Source: CAYXLI01 sp964464925 (GTDB lineage Bacteria > Acidobacteriota > Terriglobia > Bryobacterales > Bryobacteraceae). From it: 64,000 nucleotides of DNA. Positions 1-7,884 of this stretch are shown here, one piece after another. The position numbers and the translations under genes are program-made. A model generated the notes under the pieces. That model searched no databases. It worked only from the letters and a program-made list of their open reading frames with translations, and was not told where the DNA came from. The stretch is taken from NCBI GenBank assembly GCA_964464925.1, contig CAYXLI010000023.1, forward strand, positions 1-64,000. Reading direction: 5' to 3'. Each line of letters opens with the position of its first letter. Position 1 is the stretch's first letter.

Positions 1-134
1 AATGAACCCTTCTTACCTATTTCCAGGGTGCGCACGGCTTTGCGGCGTAAAGTGAGGGAATTTGGGTTAGCGCCGGGAACTTATTGAGATACGGGCAGAT
101 AAAGATGAAGAAGAATCGGCCGAGGCTGTGACCG

Positions 135-163
135 AAAAAGAGGGCGGACACTTTGCCGCCCTC
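135..163 (-). terminator. Intrinsic terminator of the kor operon
   Basis: A perfect 8-bp stem (GAGGGCGG at 140-147 with CCGCCCTC at 156-163) encloses an 8-nt loop. Read on the minus strand it is followed by five U residues (135-139). It lies about 30 bases past the stop codon of korC, the last gene of the minus-strand operon, which is where a rho-independent terminator is expected. Positions 1-134 beyond it show no gene that I can support. Confidence 0.75.
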
Positions 164-189
164 AAGTAACTACCCACCAAGTCAGACAC

Positions 190-756
190 TCAAGAAAGTG
201 TTGCCAGGGCGTCCTCGACAAGCTTGATTCCGTATTCCCACCCGCTGTCGAAAGCTTTCAAGTTCAAATCGCGGAAGTGAGCCGGCACAGAAGCCGCAAC
301 TGCCTTACGAAGCGCTTCGTTGCTAACCACTCCGGTTACTGCGCCGAAGAAGCCGGTCATGACGATGTTCATGATCATCTTCTTGCCCAGATTCTCCGCA
401 AGACGCGTAGCCGGCACGCCATACACACGCACGCCCGGCTTCAGGTTTGTGACGCGCACCAGTTCCTCTTCGACGAGCATAATGCCGCCAGGCTTTATCT
501 CCGGAGCGAACTTGGAGAAGGCCTCCTGCGACATCACCACCAATACGTCGGGAGCGGTCACATATGGATACAGCACAGGTTCGCCGCTCAGCACCACCTG
601 AGCGCTACATGCGCCTCCGCGCGCTTCAGGGCCGAACGACTGCGTCATGGTCGAATAGCCCTCCTGGAATATGCACGCCGCTTTGCCGATAACGGTCGCG
701 GCCATGATGACGCCCTGCCCGCCGAAGCCTGCGATGCGGATTTCCGTTACTGGCAT
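190..756 (-). CDS. korC: 2-oxoacid:ferredoxin oxidoreductase, gamma subunit
   Basis: This is the 188-aa gamma subunit of a cytoplasmic 2-oxoacid:ferredoxin oxidoreductase, the subunit that completes CoA-dependent oxidative decarboxylation by the KorAB core. The N-terminal GFGGQGV motif (residues 10-16) and the length are typical of the KorC/PorG family. The ATG lies inside the last codons of korB (10-base overlap) and is preceded by GGAGGATCTGGT, so translation is probably coupled. It is the last gene of korDABC and is followed by a terminator at 135-163. The substrate (2-oxoglutarate versus a branched-chain 2-oxoacid) cannot be fixed from sequence alone; the korDABC order favours 2-oxoglutarate. 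Confidence 0.9.
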   Translation of the reverse strand: MPVTEIRIAGFGGQGVIMAATVIGKAACIFQEGYSTMTQSFGPEARGGACSAQVVLSGEPVLYPYVTAPDVLVVMSQEAFSKFAPEIKPGGIMLVEEELVRVTNLKPGVRVYGVPATRLAENLGKKMIMNIVMTGFFGAVTGVVSNEALRKAVAASVPAHFRDLNLKAFDSGWEYGIKLVEDALATLS

Positions 757-1616
757 ACCAGATCCTCCGACTCGACGTACCGCTCGCCCAGATGCTCACG
801 CATGTGCTGCTTCATCATCGTGAGGAAATCCGGCCGCTCGCGGTCCACGAATTTGCCCACAATGATTTCGCCATCCTTGGTAAGGCCGACTTCGCAAGGC
901 GGCGTATTGTGGCGGACTTTGCTCTTCTCTTTGTAGAACTTCATCGTGTCCAAACCATCGCCCATCTTGTTCCGGCGCTGGTACAACGTCGGGCACGGCG
1001 AGAGGATCTCGATGAAGCAGAAGCCCTTCTTCTTCAGCATCTCCTCCATCGAGCGCGCCAACTGGCGGACATGAAAGGTAGTCCACCGCGCGACATAGAC
1101 GGCGCCTGCAGCCTCCGCAAGTTGCGGGAGGTTGAAAGAGGGTTCGAAGCTGCCGAAAGGGGAGGTCGCCGTGATCGCTTCGATGGGAGTAGTGGAACTT
1201 GTCTGGCCGCCGGTCATGGCGTACACCAGGTTGTTGACGCAAACCACTTTGATATCCATGTTGCGGCGGGCGGCATGAATAAAATGGTTGCCGCCGATCG
1301 CGAACAGGTCGCCGTCACCGGAATAGACTACGACGTCCAGCGATGGATTCGCGAGTTTCAACCCGGTGGCAAACGGAATCGCGCGTCCGTGTGTTGTGTG
1401 AAACGAATCGAGGTTCACGTAGCCGGCGACGCGCCCGGTACAACCGATGCCGGAGACGATTGCAAGTTTGTCGAGATTGAGGTCTGCCTCCTCCAGCGCG
1501 CGGGCGAAGCAGTTCACGGTGGTGCCGATGCCGCAGCCGGGGCACCAGATACTCGGCATGCGTTCTGACCGGAGGAAGGGTTCTACAGGGTTGATAGGAA
1601 TCGGTTGATCGCTCAT
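747..1616 (-). CDS. korB: 2-oxoacid:ferredoxin oxidoreductase, beta subunit (TPP-binding)
   Basis: This 289-aa thiamine-diphosphate-binding subunit catalyses decarboxylation of the 2-oxoacid and passes electrons to an Fe-S cluster. The TPP motif is visible as GDGD at residues 100-103, ending in NN at 128-129. Candidate [4Fe-4S] ligands are C25 and C28 (CPGCG), C59 (GIGCTGR) and C208 (SPCPTLYQ), matching the KorB pattern. The length is normal for stand-alone beta subunits. The start codon overlaps the korA stop as ATGA. Together with KorA it forms the catalytic core, feeding reduced ferredoxin (KorD) into energy metabolism or biosynthesis. Confidence 0.93.
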   Translation of the reverse strand: MSDQPIPINPVEPFLRSERMPSIWCPGCGIGTTVNCFARALEEADLNLDKLAIVSGIGCTGRVAGYVNLDSFHTTHGRAIPFATGLKLANPSLDVVVYSGDGDLFAIGGNHFIHAARRNMDIKVVCVNNLVYAMTGGQTSSTTPIEAITATSPFGSFEPSFNLPQLAEAAGAVYVARWTTFHVRQLARSMEEMLKKKGFCFIEILSPCPTLYQRRNKMGDGLDTMKFYKEKSKVRHNTPPCEVGLTKDGEIIVGKFVDRERPDFLTMMKQHMREHLGERYVESEDLVCQ

Positions 1617-2773
1617 CGGGCGGCCTCCAGAACGGCATCCAGAATCTGCTGCGGGGAGTGCACTCCACCCCCGGCGTGGGTCACGGGAATCGTCTGCGCG
1701 CCGCCTTTACCGGCAGCCCTTTGCACTTCGCGGCTTATTTGTCCGAGGTTGAGTTCCGGTACGACGAGGCCCTTCACGCGACGCGCTAATTCGGCAATCC
1801 TGCCGTCCGGGAACGGCCAAACTGTGATCAGGCGCAGGCTGCCTGCCTTGATGCCCTTCTCACGAGCCATGTGCACCGCACGCATTGCAATCCGTGACGT
1901 GATGCCGTAGCTGACGACCACAACATCGGCATCGCCGACCAGTGTTTCTTCGAGATACGTGAACTGATCGGCGTTGCCGAGGATTTTGCTTTGCAGGCGG
2001 CGGATGAGTTCATCCTGCGTCTTCGGCGTCATGGACGGATAGCCCTGCTCATTGTGGGTGAGCCCGGTGACGTGGAAATGATACCCATGGCCCGCATCCG
2101 CCATGTCGGGGACACCATCTTCACAGGGATGATACGCCACATACTCGGCAGGGGTCTGTTTGGTACGCCGCCGCGGGGCTACTTCGATGTCTTCCGCCTT
2201 AGGGATCACGACCTTCTCAGTCATGTGGCCCACGCACTCATCCATCATGAACATGACAGGGACGCGATACTGTTCGGCGAGGTTGAACGCTTTTACGGTC
2301 AGGTCGAAGCATTCCTGCGGCGAGTTGGGGCAGAGCGCGATTACTTCGTAATCGCCATGGGAACCCCACCGCGCCTGCATCATATCTCCCTGCGCCGGAA
2401 GCGTAGGGAGTCCGGTGGAGGGTCCTCCGCGCTGCACGTCCACGAAGACGCAGGGCGTTTCCGTCATCGCGGCGTAGCCGATATGCTCCATCATCAAGGA
2501 GAAACCCGGACCGCTGGTGACAGTAAATGCTTTCGCCCCGCCCCAGACCGCACCTTGCAGAGTGATGGAAGCAGCGAGTTCGTCTTCCATTTGGATGAAG
2601 GTTCCACCAACAGACGGCACACGAGCGGCGAAGCGCTCCACCACCTCGGTGGAAGGTGTAATCGGGTAACCAGCGGCAAATCGCGCACCCGCTGCGAGAG
2701 CACCCTCACAACACGCATGATCACCGTCGAGAAAATGAACACCGGTCAGGACGCCGCGAGGGTCAGCACGCAT
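1613..2773 (-). CDS. korA: 2-oxoacid:ferredoxin oxidoreductase, alpha subunit
   Basis: This 386-aa subunit contains the pyrimidine-binding and transketolase C-terminal-like regions of a 2-oxoacid:acceptor oxidoreductase. The signature YPITPSTEV begins at residue 36, and the QMEDELAA segment further on is typical of KorA. It lacks the fused gamma domain seen in long KorA proteins, consistent with the separate korC gene. The ATG overlaps the end of the ferredoxin gene and has a strong Shine-Dalgarno (AGGAGG, 6 bases upstream). It is the second gene of the operon and is cotranslated with korB. Confidence 0.93.
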   Translation of the reverse strand: MRADPRGVLTGVHFLDGDHACCEGALAAGARFAAGYPITPSTEVVERFAARVPSVGGTFIQMEDELAASITLQGAVWGGAKAFTVTSGPGFSLMMEHIGYAAMTETPCVFVDVQRGGPSTGLPTLPAQGDMMQARWGSHGDYEVIALCPNSPQECFDLTVKAFNLAEQYRVPVMFMMDECVGHMTEKVVIPKAEDIEVAPRRRTKQTPAEYVAYHPCEDGVPDMADAGHGYHFHVTGLTHNEQGYPSMTPKTQDELIRRLQSKILGNADQFTYLEETLVGDADVVVVSYGITSRIAMRAVHMAREKGIKAGSLRLITVWPFPDGRIAELARRVKGLVVPELNLGQISREVQRAAGKGGAQTIPVTHAGGGVHSPQQILDAVLEAAR

Positions 2774-2996
2774 GCTTCACCTCCTGGAATTTGTAGCCGT
2801 AGATGGCGAAATCCGGACAGAACATGCCGCACAGATCGCAGCCGCTGCACTTATCGGCAGCAATCACATGCGGCGGATGATAACCCTTGGAATTGTATGC
2901 CGTGGACAGCGCGAGAACTTTGGTGGGGCAGAACTCGACACAAAAGCCGCAGCCCTTGCAGCGCTCGACGTGGACGGACACGGTCCCTTTCGCCAT
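2763..2996 (-). CDS. korD: 2[4Fe-4S] ferredoxin-type subunit of the 2-oxoacid oxidoreductase
   Basis: This 77-aa protein has two CxxCxxCxxxC clusters: C13/C16/C19/C23 followed by P24, and C50/C53/C56/C60 followed by P61, each expected to bind a [4Fe-4S] centre. It is the electron-transfer subunit of the Kor complex. It is first in the operon, with an AGGAGG Shine-Dalgarno about 10 bases before its ATG, and overlaps korA. The 98 bases upstream (2997-3094) separate it from the next minus-strand gene and would have to hold the operon promoter. I see no convincing -35/-10 pair there. Confidence 0.9.
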   Translation of the reverse strand: MAKGTVSVHVERCKGCGFCVEFCPTKVLALSTAYNSKGYHPPHVIAADKCSGCDLCGMFCPDFAIYGYKFQEVKHAC

Positions 2997-3094
2997 AGCG
3001 TGGGATGCCTCCTATGAGGAACATTGGCATTCCGAGTTCCAAAAGGAGAAATGTGGAAAAGCACAACAGGTACTGTGTGAATGTACCAATCAGA

Positions 3095-4423
3095 CTAGAG
3101 CGTGAAAGACGCGCCAAAGAGGGGCACTACTCGTGCCCGGAGTCCGTCATCGTTCAGCTTGTAAAGCACATTGAAGGAAACCAGGAGGCGGTTCCACACG
3201 TTCAGCTTCAAACCTGTGGAACCGTTGAACTGGCGCAACGCCTCCTGCCGGAAGGCTATCTGCGAAAAACGGCTGCCGTTGGCGGCGAGATAGGTGGTCT
3301 GATTGACGCGTTGCGCGTTGGGCGTATCCGAACCGAGCACATCCAGGGCGAAAGTGAGACGGCTGGTAACGCCAATATCAGCCCCGGCCGCATAAAAAAT
3401 CTCATTTGGCAATTTACCTTTGCGCCCAGACAGGACATCCCCGGCGAGGACAGTATTTCCGTTCCATTGAAATGCGCCGTTTAGGTGTGGCGAGAATTTG
3501 CCGGCACGGGTTGAGAATGCGACAAAGGGCTTCACACCGACGGCGCCAGAGCCCAGGAAATTGAACTCATCGCCAGTGGGAGCCCGAACGTCGAGCCCCA
3601 CAGCCAAACCGGATCTTTCCCCCTTTAGCAAAGTGCCTTTAGCGCGAATGATGATATCGCCGAGTCCGTTCGCGCTGGCGGCGTTGGCAAACTGAGCCTG
3701 GCTTCGGTCACCGATCGTCGTATTGAAAAAGTGCGCACAGGTCGTCGAGGCTGTGGAGCAGTCCTCGTCCGCGGTTCCAATGCGCTGGATCTTGGCATTG
3801 GAGACTGCACTGAAGGTGGCGCTCATCTGGGGAACCGCAACGGAGAGATCGAGCCGGTCCGTCAGCCCATATGTGAAAAACATCGTGAACTGGCCGATTC
3901 GAATGTCCAGATTGTTGTTTGTGGTGATGAGATCTTTCTGGAAATTCGGATTCTGAGCAGGCGCGTGTTGAAACAACACCGGCACGTTGTGCAGGTCGAT
4001 TCCGTCAATGCTGTCGAAGCGGAAGTGCTGGTAGCTGAATCCGAAATAGATCTTGTCCTTACCAATGGTTTCCGCACGCTCCGCCAGAATCGGGCCGAAG
4101 CTCTGCGCCGAGCGGCTGTAGATGCCGAGAGACTTATCGAAGGAATAAGTGAAGCCTGACGCCGGCGAAGGGATGGCCAACGATGTGAGCTGGGAGGCGA
4201 TGGCAGTGTTGAATGGAACGAAATTCGACTGGAATGCACTGTCAAAATGCGCATTGTGTGTTGGATTTGGAAGTGTGAGCCCGCCCGGGCCGAACAGATC
4301 CGGGATGACGAACGCGAGCTTACGATTGCCCGCGACGGCGTTGCCCGAGTCCGCCATCTGAGCGAAGGCCGGAGAGGCGATCGCAAGCAGAGCGCACACA
4401 TGGATTCCCTTTGAAATTCTCAA
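3095..4423 (-). CDS. Secreted outer-membrane beta-barrel-like protein of unknown function
   Basis: This is a 442-aa protein with a classical signal peptide (hydrophobic core ending in ASPAFAQ, cleavage near residue 22). The body has alternating short hydrophobic strands and ends in FTL, as expected for an outer-membrane barrel. It resembles the loose group of putative porins and phenol-degradation-associated transporters, but no specific function can be assigned. The start is a TTG preceded by AGGAGA; a later in-frame ATG would remove most of the signal peptide. It follows the kinase gene after 18 bases and is probably cotranscribed with it. Confidence 0.7.
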   Translation of the reverse strand: MRISKGIHVCALLAIASPAFAQMADSGNAVAGNRKLAFVIPDLFGPGGLTLPNPTHNAHFDSAFQSNFVPFNTAIASQLTSLAIPSPASGFTYSFDKSLGIYSRSAQSFGPILAERAETIGKDKIYFGFSYQHFRFDSIDGIDLHNVPVLFQHAPAQNPNFQKDLITTNNNLDIRIGQFTMFFTYGLTDRLDLSVAVPQMSATFSAVSNAKIQRIGTADEDCSTASTTCAHFFNTTIGDRSQAQFANAASANGLGDIIIRAKGTLLKGERSGLAVGLDVRAPTGDEFNFLGSGAVGVKPFVAFSTRAGKFSPHLNGAFQWNGNTVLAGDVLSGRKGKLPNEIFYAAGADIGVTSRLTFALDVLGSDTPNAQRVNQTTYLAANGSRFSQIAFRQEALRQFNGSTGLKLNVWNRLLVSFNVLYKLNDDGLRARVVPLFGASFTL

Positions 4424-4441
4424 CCGTTTCTCCTAGCGAAA

Positions 4442-6454
4442 TTATTCGATCGAAGTGATCGCCCAGGTACTGCCGAACTTCTTTAATTGCACGGTCACGC
4501 GCTGGACCGGAGGAGTCTGTTTGCTGCCGTCTTTCATCTGCGCGACGATCGAGCGGGTACACGGGACACTTGCCGTATCCCCACGCACCTTGGTTTCACC
4601 GGCGGGCTCGAGCTTCATCTGCGCGGCCTTGGTTGCCTTAAAGAACGACTCGATCTTCTTCAGGTCGTCCCCGCTGAGTGTAGGCCATGCGGCTTTCACA
4701 GCGGTCGAATCCCGCCCGCCGTACGCGTTCTGATAGCGCGACAGTGCTTCGCGAATGCCATGCTGAGACGCTTCGCTATCGAGTTTCTCAGCCGCGCCGG
4801 CCGCCTGTTCGGCGTGTGGGCCGGAAGGATATTTATTTCGAAATGCAAGCAGAGCCGCAGGATCCTTGCTGGAACGGACGGCGTCCCACTCAAGGGCTTC
4901 GGCTTTGGCACGGGCCTGTTGTCCAAAGGGTGTGCCTGGGTTCTTTCGAAGGTAGTCTTCGATTGCGGCGACGCTATTTGTGCTCGCCACCCGCTGCCAT
5001 TCGTCTTGCGCACTGGGCTTTGTTTCGGTCACTGCGGGCGGCGCCGGAATCGGGATGGAAGGAGTTGGAGCCGACAGAGCGGGGGTAGCACTGCGCACGG
5101 CAACTTGCGGGGGCGGGGGCACGGCCTCCATGTGGCTGGCAGCGGAGAGAGCAGGCATGGCTTGCTGCGGCGCGGATTTGCGCTCCTCCCCTTCGCGCGA
5201 TGGCGAATGGTACGTTGAGACGCGCTCTGGCGCGACGGTATGCGGCTTGTCGGCCGGCGCAGACTCGGCTGGCTTTATCTGCGCAGGTGCGGCAGTTTGC
5301 GATCCTGATTCCGGAACGGCGTTGCGAGCAATCGTGTTCGATGCCGGACTATTGATGAGCATCGTTTTTGCAGTGAATCCCACGGCCAGTGCCGCGGCGA
5401 CCGCCGCACCAACCCAGAGTGCCGTACGATTGCGAGGCTGGACTGGGGACGCCGTGGCGGGCACGGGCGGTGCAGTGCCAGCGGAGGGGGATGCGGTGCC
5501 CGGAGCGAGTCTTGTGACAGTCGGGGTAGAATCCACTTCACCCAGTTCGGCAGTGCGCTGCGCGGATACCTGTAATTGTTTTTGCTCCAGCGCTATGCGA
5601 ACCGTGGTGAGGAAAGTGCCGGTCGGCTTCATTTGCGGCTCGCGTTTCAGGTCGTTTAGCGCGGAAAGAAATTCAGTAGCTGACTGGAACCGCTTCTCCG
5701 GCTGCTTATCTATCGCCCGCAGAATTACACTGCCGAGGGCAGGAGGGATGGCGGAGTTAATCTCAACGGGATTTCGCGGCACCTTTTCCAGATGGGCACT
5801 CATGATGGCGAAATCGCTGTCGCCCTGAATTGCGCGGGTTCCGGTCACAGCCTCATAAAGCGTGAGACCCAAGGAATAGATGTCGGAACGCGCGTCAGGA
5901 GTGACGCCGCGGATCTGCTCCGGGGACATATAGTGAAGCGATCCAACAAAAATGCCCGTAGCGGTCAGCCTCTTGTCGGTCGTTCGAGCGATGCCGAAAT
6001 CCATGAGTTTCACGGTCCCGTTTGCGGTCACCATGATGTTGGCTGGCTTGATGTCGCGGTGAGTGACACCCAATTCGTGGGCGTAGACGAGCGCCTGCAA
6101 TACCTGGTCGAAAAGTCCGATCGCGTCACCATACTCAATGACACCTTGCTGAATCATGGCTTCCAGGGTGACGCCGTCCACCAATTCCATGATCATGACG
6201 AGTTCTTTACCGAGCCGGATGGCGGTATAGAGCGCCGCAATGTTCGGATGGTGCAGGCTCGCCTGAATTTTGATCTCGCGCAAGAAGCGATCGACCAGGT
6301 CGGGATGTTCGGTGAGATCGGGCAGCAGGACTTTCATGGCGTCCACCCGGTCGGAAAGGAGGTTACGGACCTTGTAAACCTTGCCCATGCCTCCGCGGCC
6401 AAGGATTGCCTCGACGCGATAATCTCCGAAAACGAACCCTGGCTGAAAGCTCAT
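4442..6454 (-). CDS. Transmembrane Ser/Thr protein kinase with periplasmic sensor-like tail
   Basis: This 670-aa Hanks-type kinase has a Gly-rich loop LGRGGMGKV (19-27), the ATP lysine K41, the catalytic HRD (132-134, in HRDIKPAN), the DFG (152-154) and a SPEQ activation-segment end near 177, so the kinase should be active. A Pro/Ala/Thr-rich juxtamembrane linker leads to one membrane segment at about 345-367. The outside part starts Pro/Ser/Ala rich, continues as helical repeats (480-560) and ends in about 110 residues resembling an NTF2-like (SnoaL-type) fold with the ending TWAITSIE. A ligand-sensing role for the tail is inference. It precedes the outer-membrane gene by 18 bases. Confidence 0.92.
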   Translation of the reverse strand: MSFQPGFVFGDYRVEAILGRGGMGKVYKVRNLLSDRVDAMKVLLPDLTEHPDLVDRFLREIKIQASLHHPNIAALYTAIRLGKELVMIMELVDGVTLEAMIQQGVIEYGDAIGLFDQVLQALVYAHELGVTHRDIKPANIMVTANGTVKLMDFGIARTTDKRLTATGIFVGSLHYMSPEQIRGVTPDARSDIYSLGLTLYEAVTGTRAIQGDSDFAIMSAHLEKVPRNPVEINSAIPPALGSVILRAIDKQPEKRFQSATEFLSALNDLKREPQMKPTGTFLTTVRIALEQKQLQVSAQRTAELGEVDSTPTVTRLAPGTASPSAGTAPPVPATASPVQPRNRTALWVGAAVAAALAVGFTAKTMLINSPASNTIARNAVPESGSQTAAPAQIKPAESAPADKPHTVAPERVSTYHSPSREGEERKSAPQQAMPALSAASHMEAVPPPPQVAVRSATPALSAPTPSIPIPAPPAVTETKPSAQDEWQRVASTNSVAAIEDYLRKNPGTPFGQQARAKAEALEWDAVRSSKDPAALLAFRNKYPSGPHAEQAAGAAEKLDSEASQHGIREALSRYQNAYGGRDSTAVKAAWPTLSGDDLKKIESFFKATKAAQMKLEPAGETKVRGDTASVPCTRSIVAQMKDGSKQTPPVQRVTVQLKKFGSTWAITSIE

Positions 6455-6592
6455 ATAAACTAAAGCGCGATCCTAAATACGTTCTATTCTAGCGTCCTCA
6501 CCTGGGAATTTGCAGAGCGAACGAGTTCGCTCGGGATCCTTGGGAAGATTGATAGAATTCACAATCCGGCTTACGCCGCCAGGAGCACCTAG

Positions 6593-7846
6593 ATGTACTT
6601 CCTCCGTGCGCTGCAGCGCACCACACTCATTTCGTTGCTGTTCTTTATGCCGCACATCTTGATTGCGGCAGACGATTATTTCCCACCACCGGACAGCTCA
6701 GGCGGTTGGCGAACTCTAACGAGTGCGGCAGAGATCCGAAAAGTGGCGGGAATGGATCTCAAGAAGCTCGATCAGGCATTCGAATATGCGCAGCGGAGCA
6801 GTCAACACGGCGGGCTGTTGGTAGTGCGGCACGGATATCTGGTTTACGAGAAATATTACGGAAAGGGTAATCGCGAAGCGATCCCGGCCATGGCATCGGT
6901 GGGGAAGGCGTACACGAGTATCGCTTGCGGAATCATGCTGAGGGAGAGCCGGGACAAGATTCCGGAGGGACTTGAGCAAAAAGTATTCAACGAAAAATAT
7001 CTACCCGAAGCGCTTCCACTGAACGATTCGCGCAAGGCTGACATCAAGCTGGGGCAACTGCTGAGTATGGCCGCAGGGTTTCACGGGGAGGGCAGCAATC
7101 CGGGATTCGTGAACTTCGAGCCTTCGGTAAAGCTGCAGCCGGTCCCTCGACCCGAGCAGCCGCTGGCACAGGATGAGGCGGCCCTGCAGACGGTCCTCTG
7201 GACCGCGCCGGGTGGAGGCTACTCCTACGCGTCGTCGTCGCCACATGTCGCCTCGATCGTACTGCGGCACGTGACCGGGATGGAAATGCAGGAATACATC
7301 GATCAGAAATTGGCCAAGCCCATGGGTTGGGGACGATGGGGCTATGCGACGCATCGCGGTGAAATCACGCTGCCGCACACTCCTGGAGGGGGTGACATCG
7401 CCGTCCGCTCCACGGACGCACTACGGTTTGGGTACATGCTGCTGCATCAAGGCCGCTGGGGTAAGCAGCAAGTGACACCTGCCGATTATGTTGCGCTATG
7501 CGGACGTCCTTCTCCTTACCAGAAGCATGCTCCCTTCAGCCTGATGTTCGAGGTAAATGCCGATCACCACGTCGCCGGGGCGCCCGCCGATGCTTTCTTC
7601 AAGTCAGGCGGGGGCGGATACGGCATCATGATCGTTCCGTCACTGGACCTGGTGATTTACAAGATGGCCGGCAGCGATTCTCAATATAATCCAGCGCTGA
7701 CGGGCATTCCGCAGAATTATAAATATGACGGTTCCCGCAACAATTGGAAACCGGCCGCCCGCAGCCAGTTCAGCGACGGACCAATCGGAACGGACGACGG
7801 GGTGAGAAGAGTGCTGGAAATGGTGGCGGCATCGGTTGTGGACTAA
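6593..7846 (+). CDS. Secreted serine hydrolase of the class C beta-lactamase/esterase family
   Basis: This 417-aa protein has an N-terminal signal peptide (core TLISLLFFMPHILIAA). The SxxK catalytic motif is S102-V-G-K105. The second motif is YAS (Y212-S214) rather than the YxN of true class C beta-lactamases. KSG at 337-339 lies where the third motif is expected. This pattern suits a periplasmic esterase or peptidase better than a resistance enzyme. The ATG is preceded by AGGAG at good spacing. A DUF1549/DUF1553 gene begins 38 bases downstream, so the three plus-strand genes to 11471 may form one transcript. Confidence 0.87.
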   Translation: MYFLRALQRTTLISLLFFMPHILIAADDYFPPPDSSGGWRTLTSAAEIRKVAGMDLKKLDQAFEYAQRSSQHGGLLVVRHGYLVYEKYYGKGNREAIPAMASVGKAYTSIACGIMLRESRDKIPEGLEQKVFNEKYLPEALPLNDSRKADIKLGQLLSMAAGFHGEGSNPGFVNFEPSVKLQPVPRPEQPLAQDEAALQTVLWTAPGGGYSYASSSPHVASIVLRHVTGMEMQEYIDQKLAKPMGWGRWGYATHRGEITLPHTPGGGDIAVRSTDALRFGYMLLHQGRWGKQQVTPADYVALCGRPSPYQKHAPFSLMFEVNADHHVAGAPADAFFKSGGGGYGIMIVPSLDLVIYKMAGSDSQYNPALTGIPQNYKYDGSRNNWKPAARSQFSDGPIGTDDGVRRVLEMVAASVVD

Positions 7847-7884
7847 GCTTTTTTCGTCAGGAATAGAGGAAAATAGGACACAGC

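Noticed and set aside
1991..2998. 335-aa open frame on the plus strand
   Set aside because: It is antisense to korA and korD, whose protein families are unmistakable; no ribosome binding site or recognisable domain.
3030..3094. GGTAC/GTACC inverted repeat downstream of the outer-membrane gene as a terminator
   Set aside because: Short 5-bp arms, 9-nt loop and only a distant, broken U-rich stretch.
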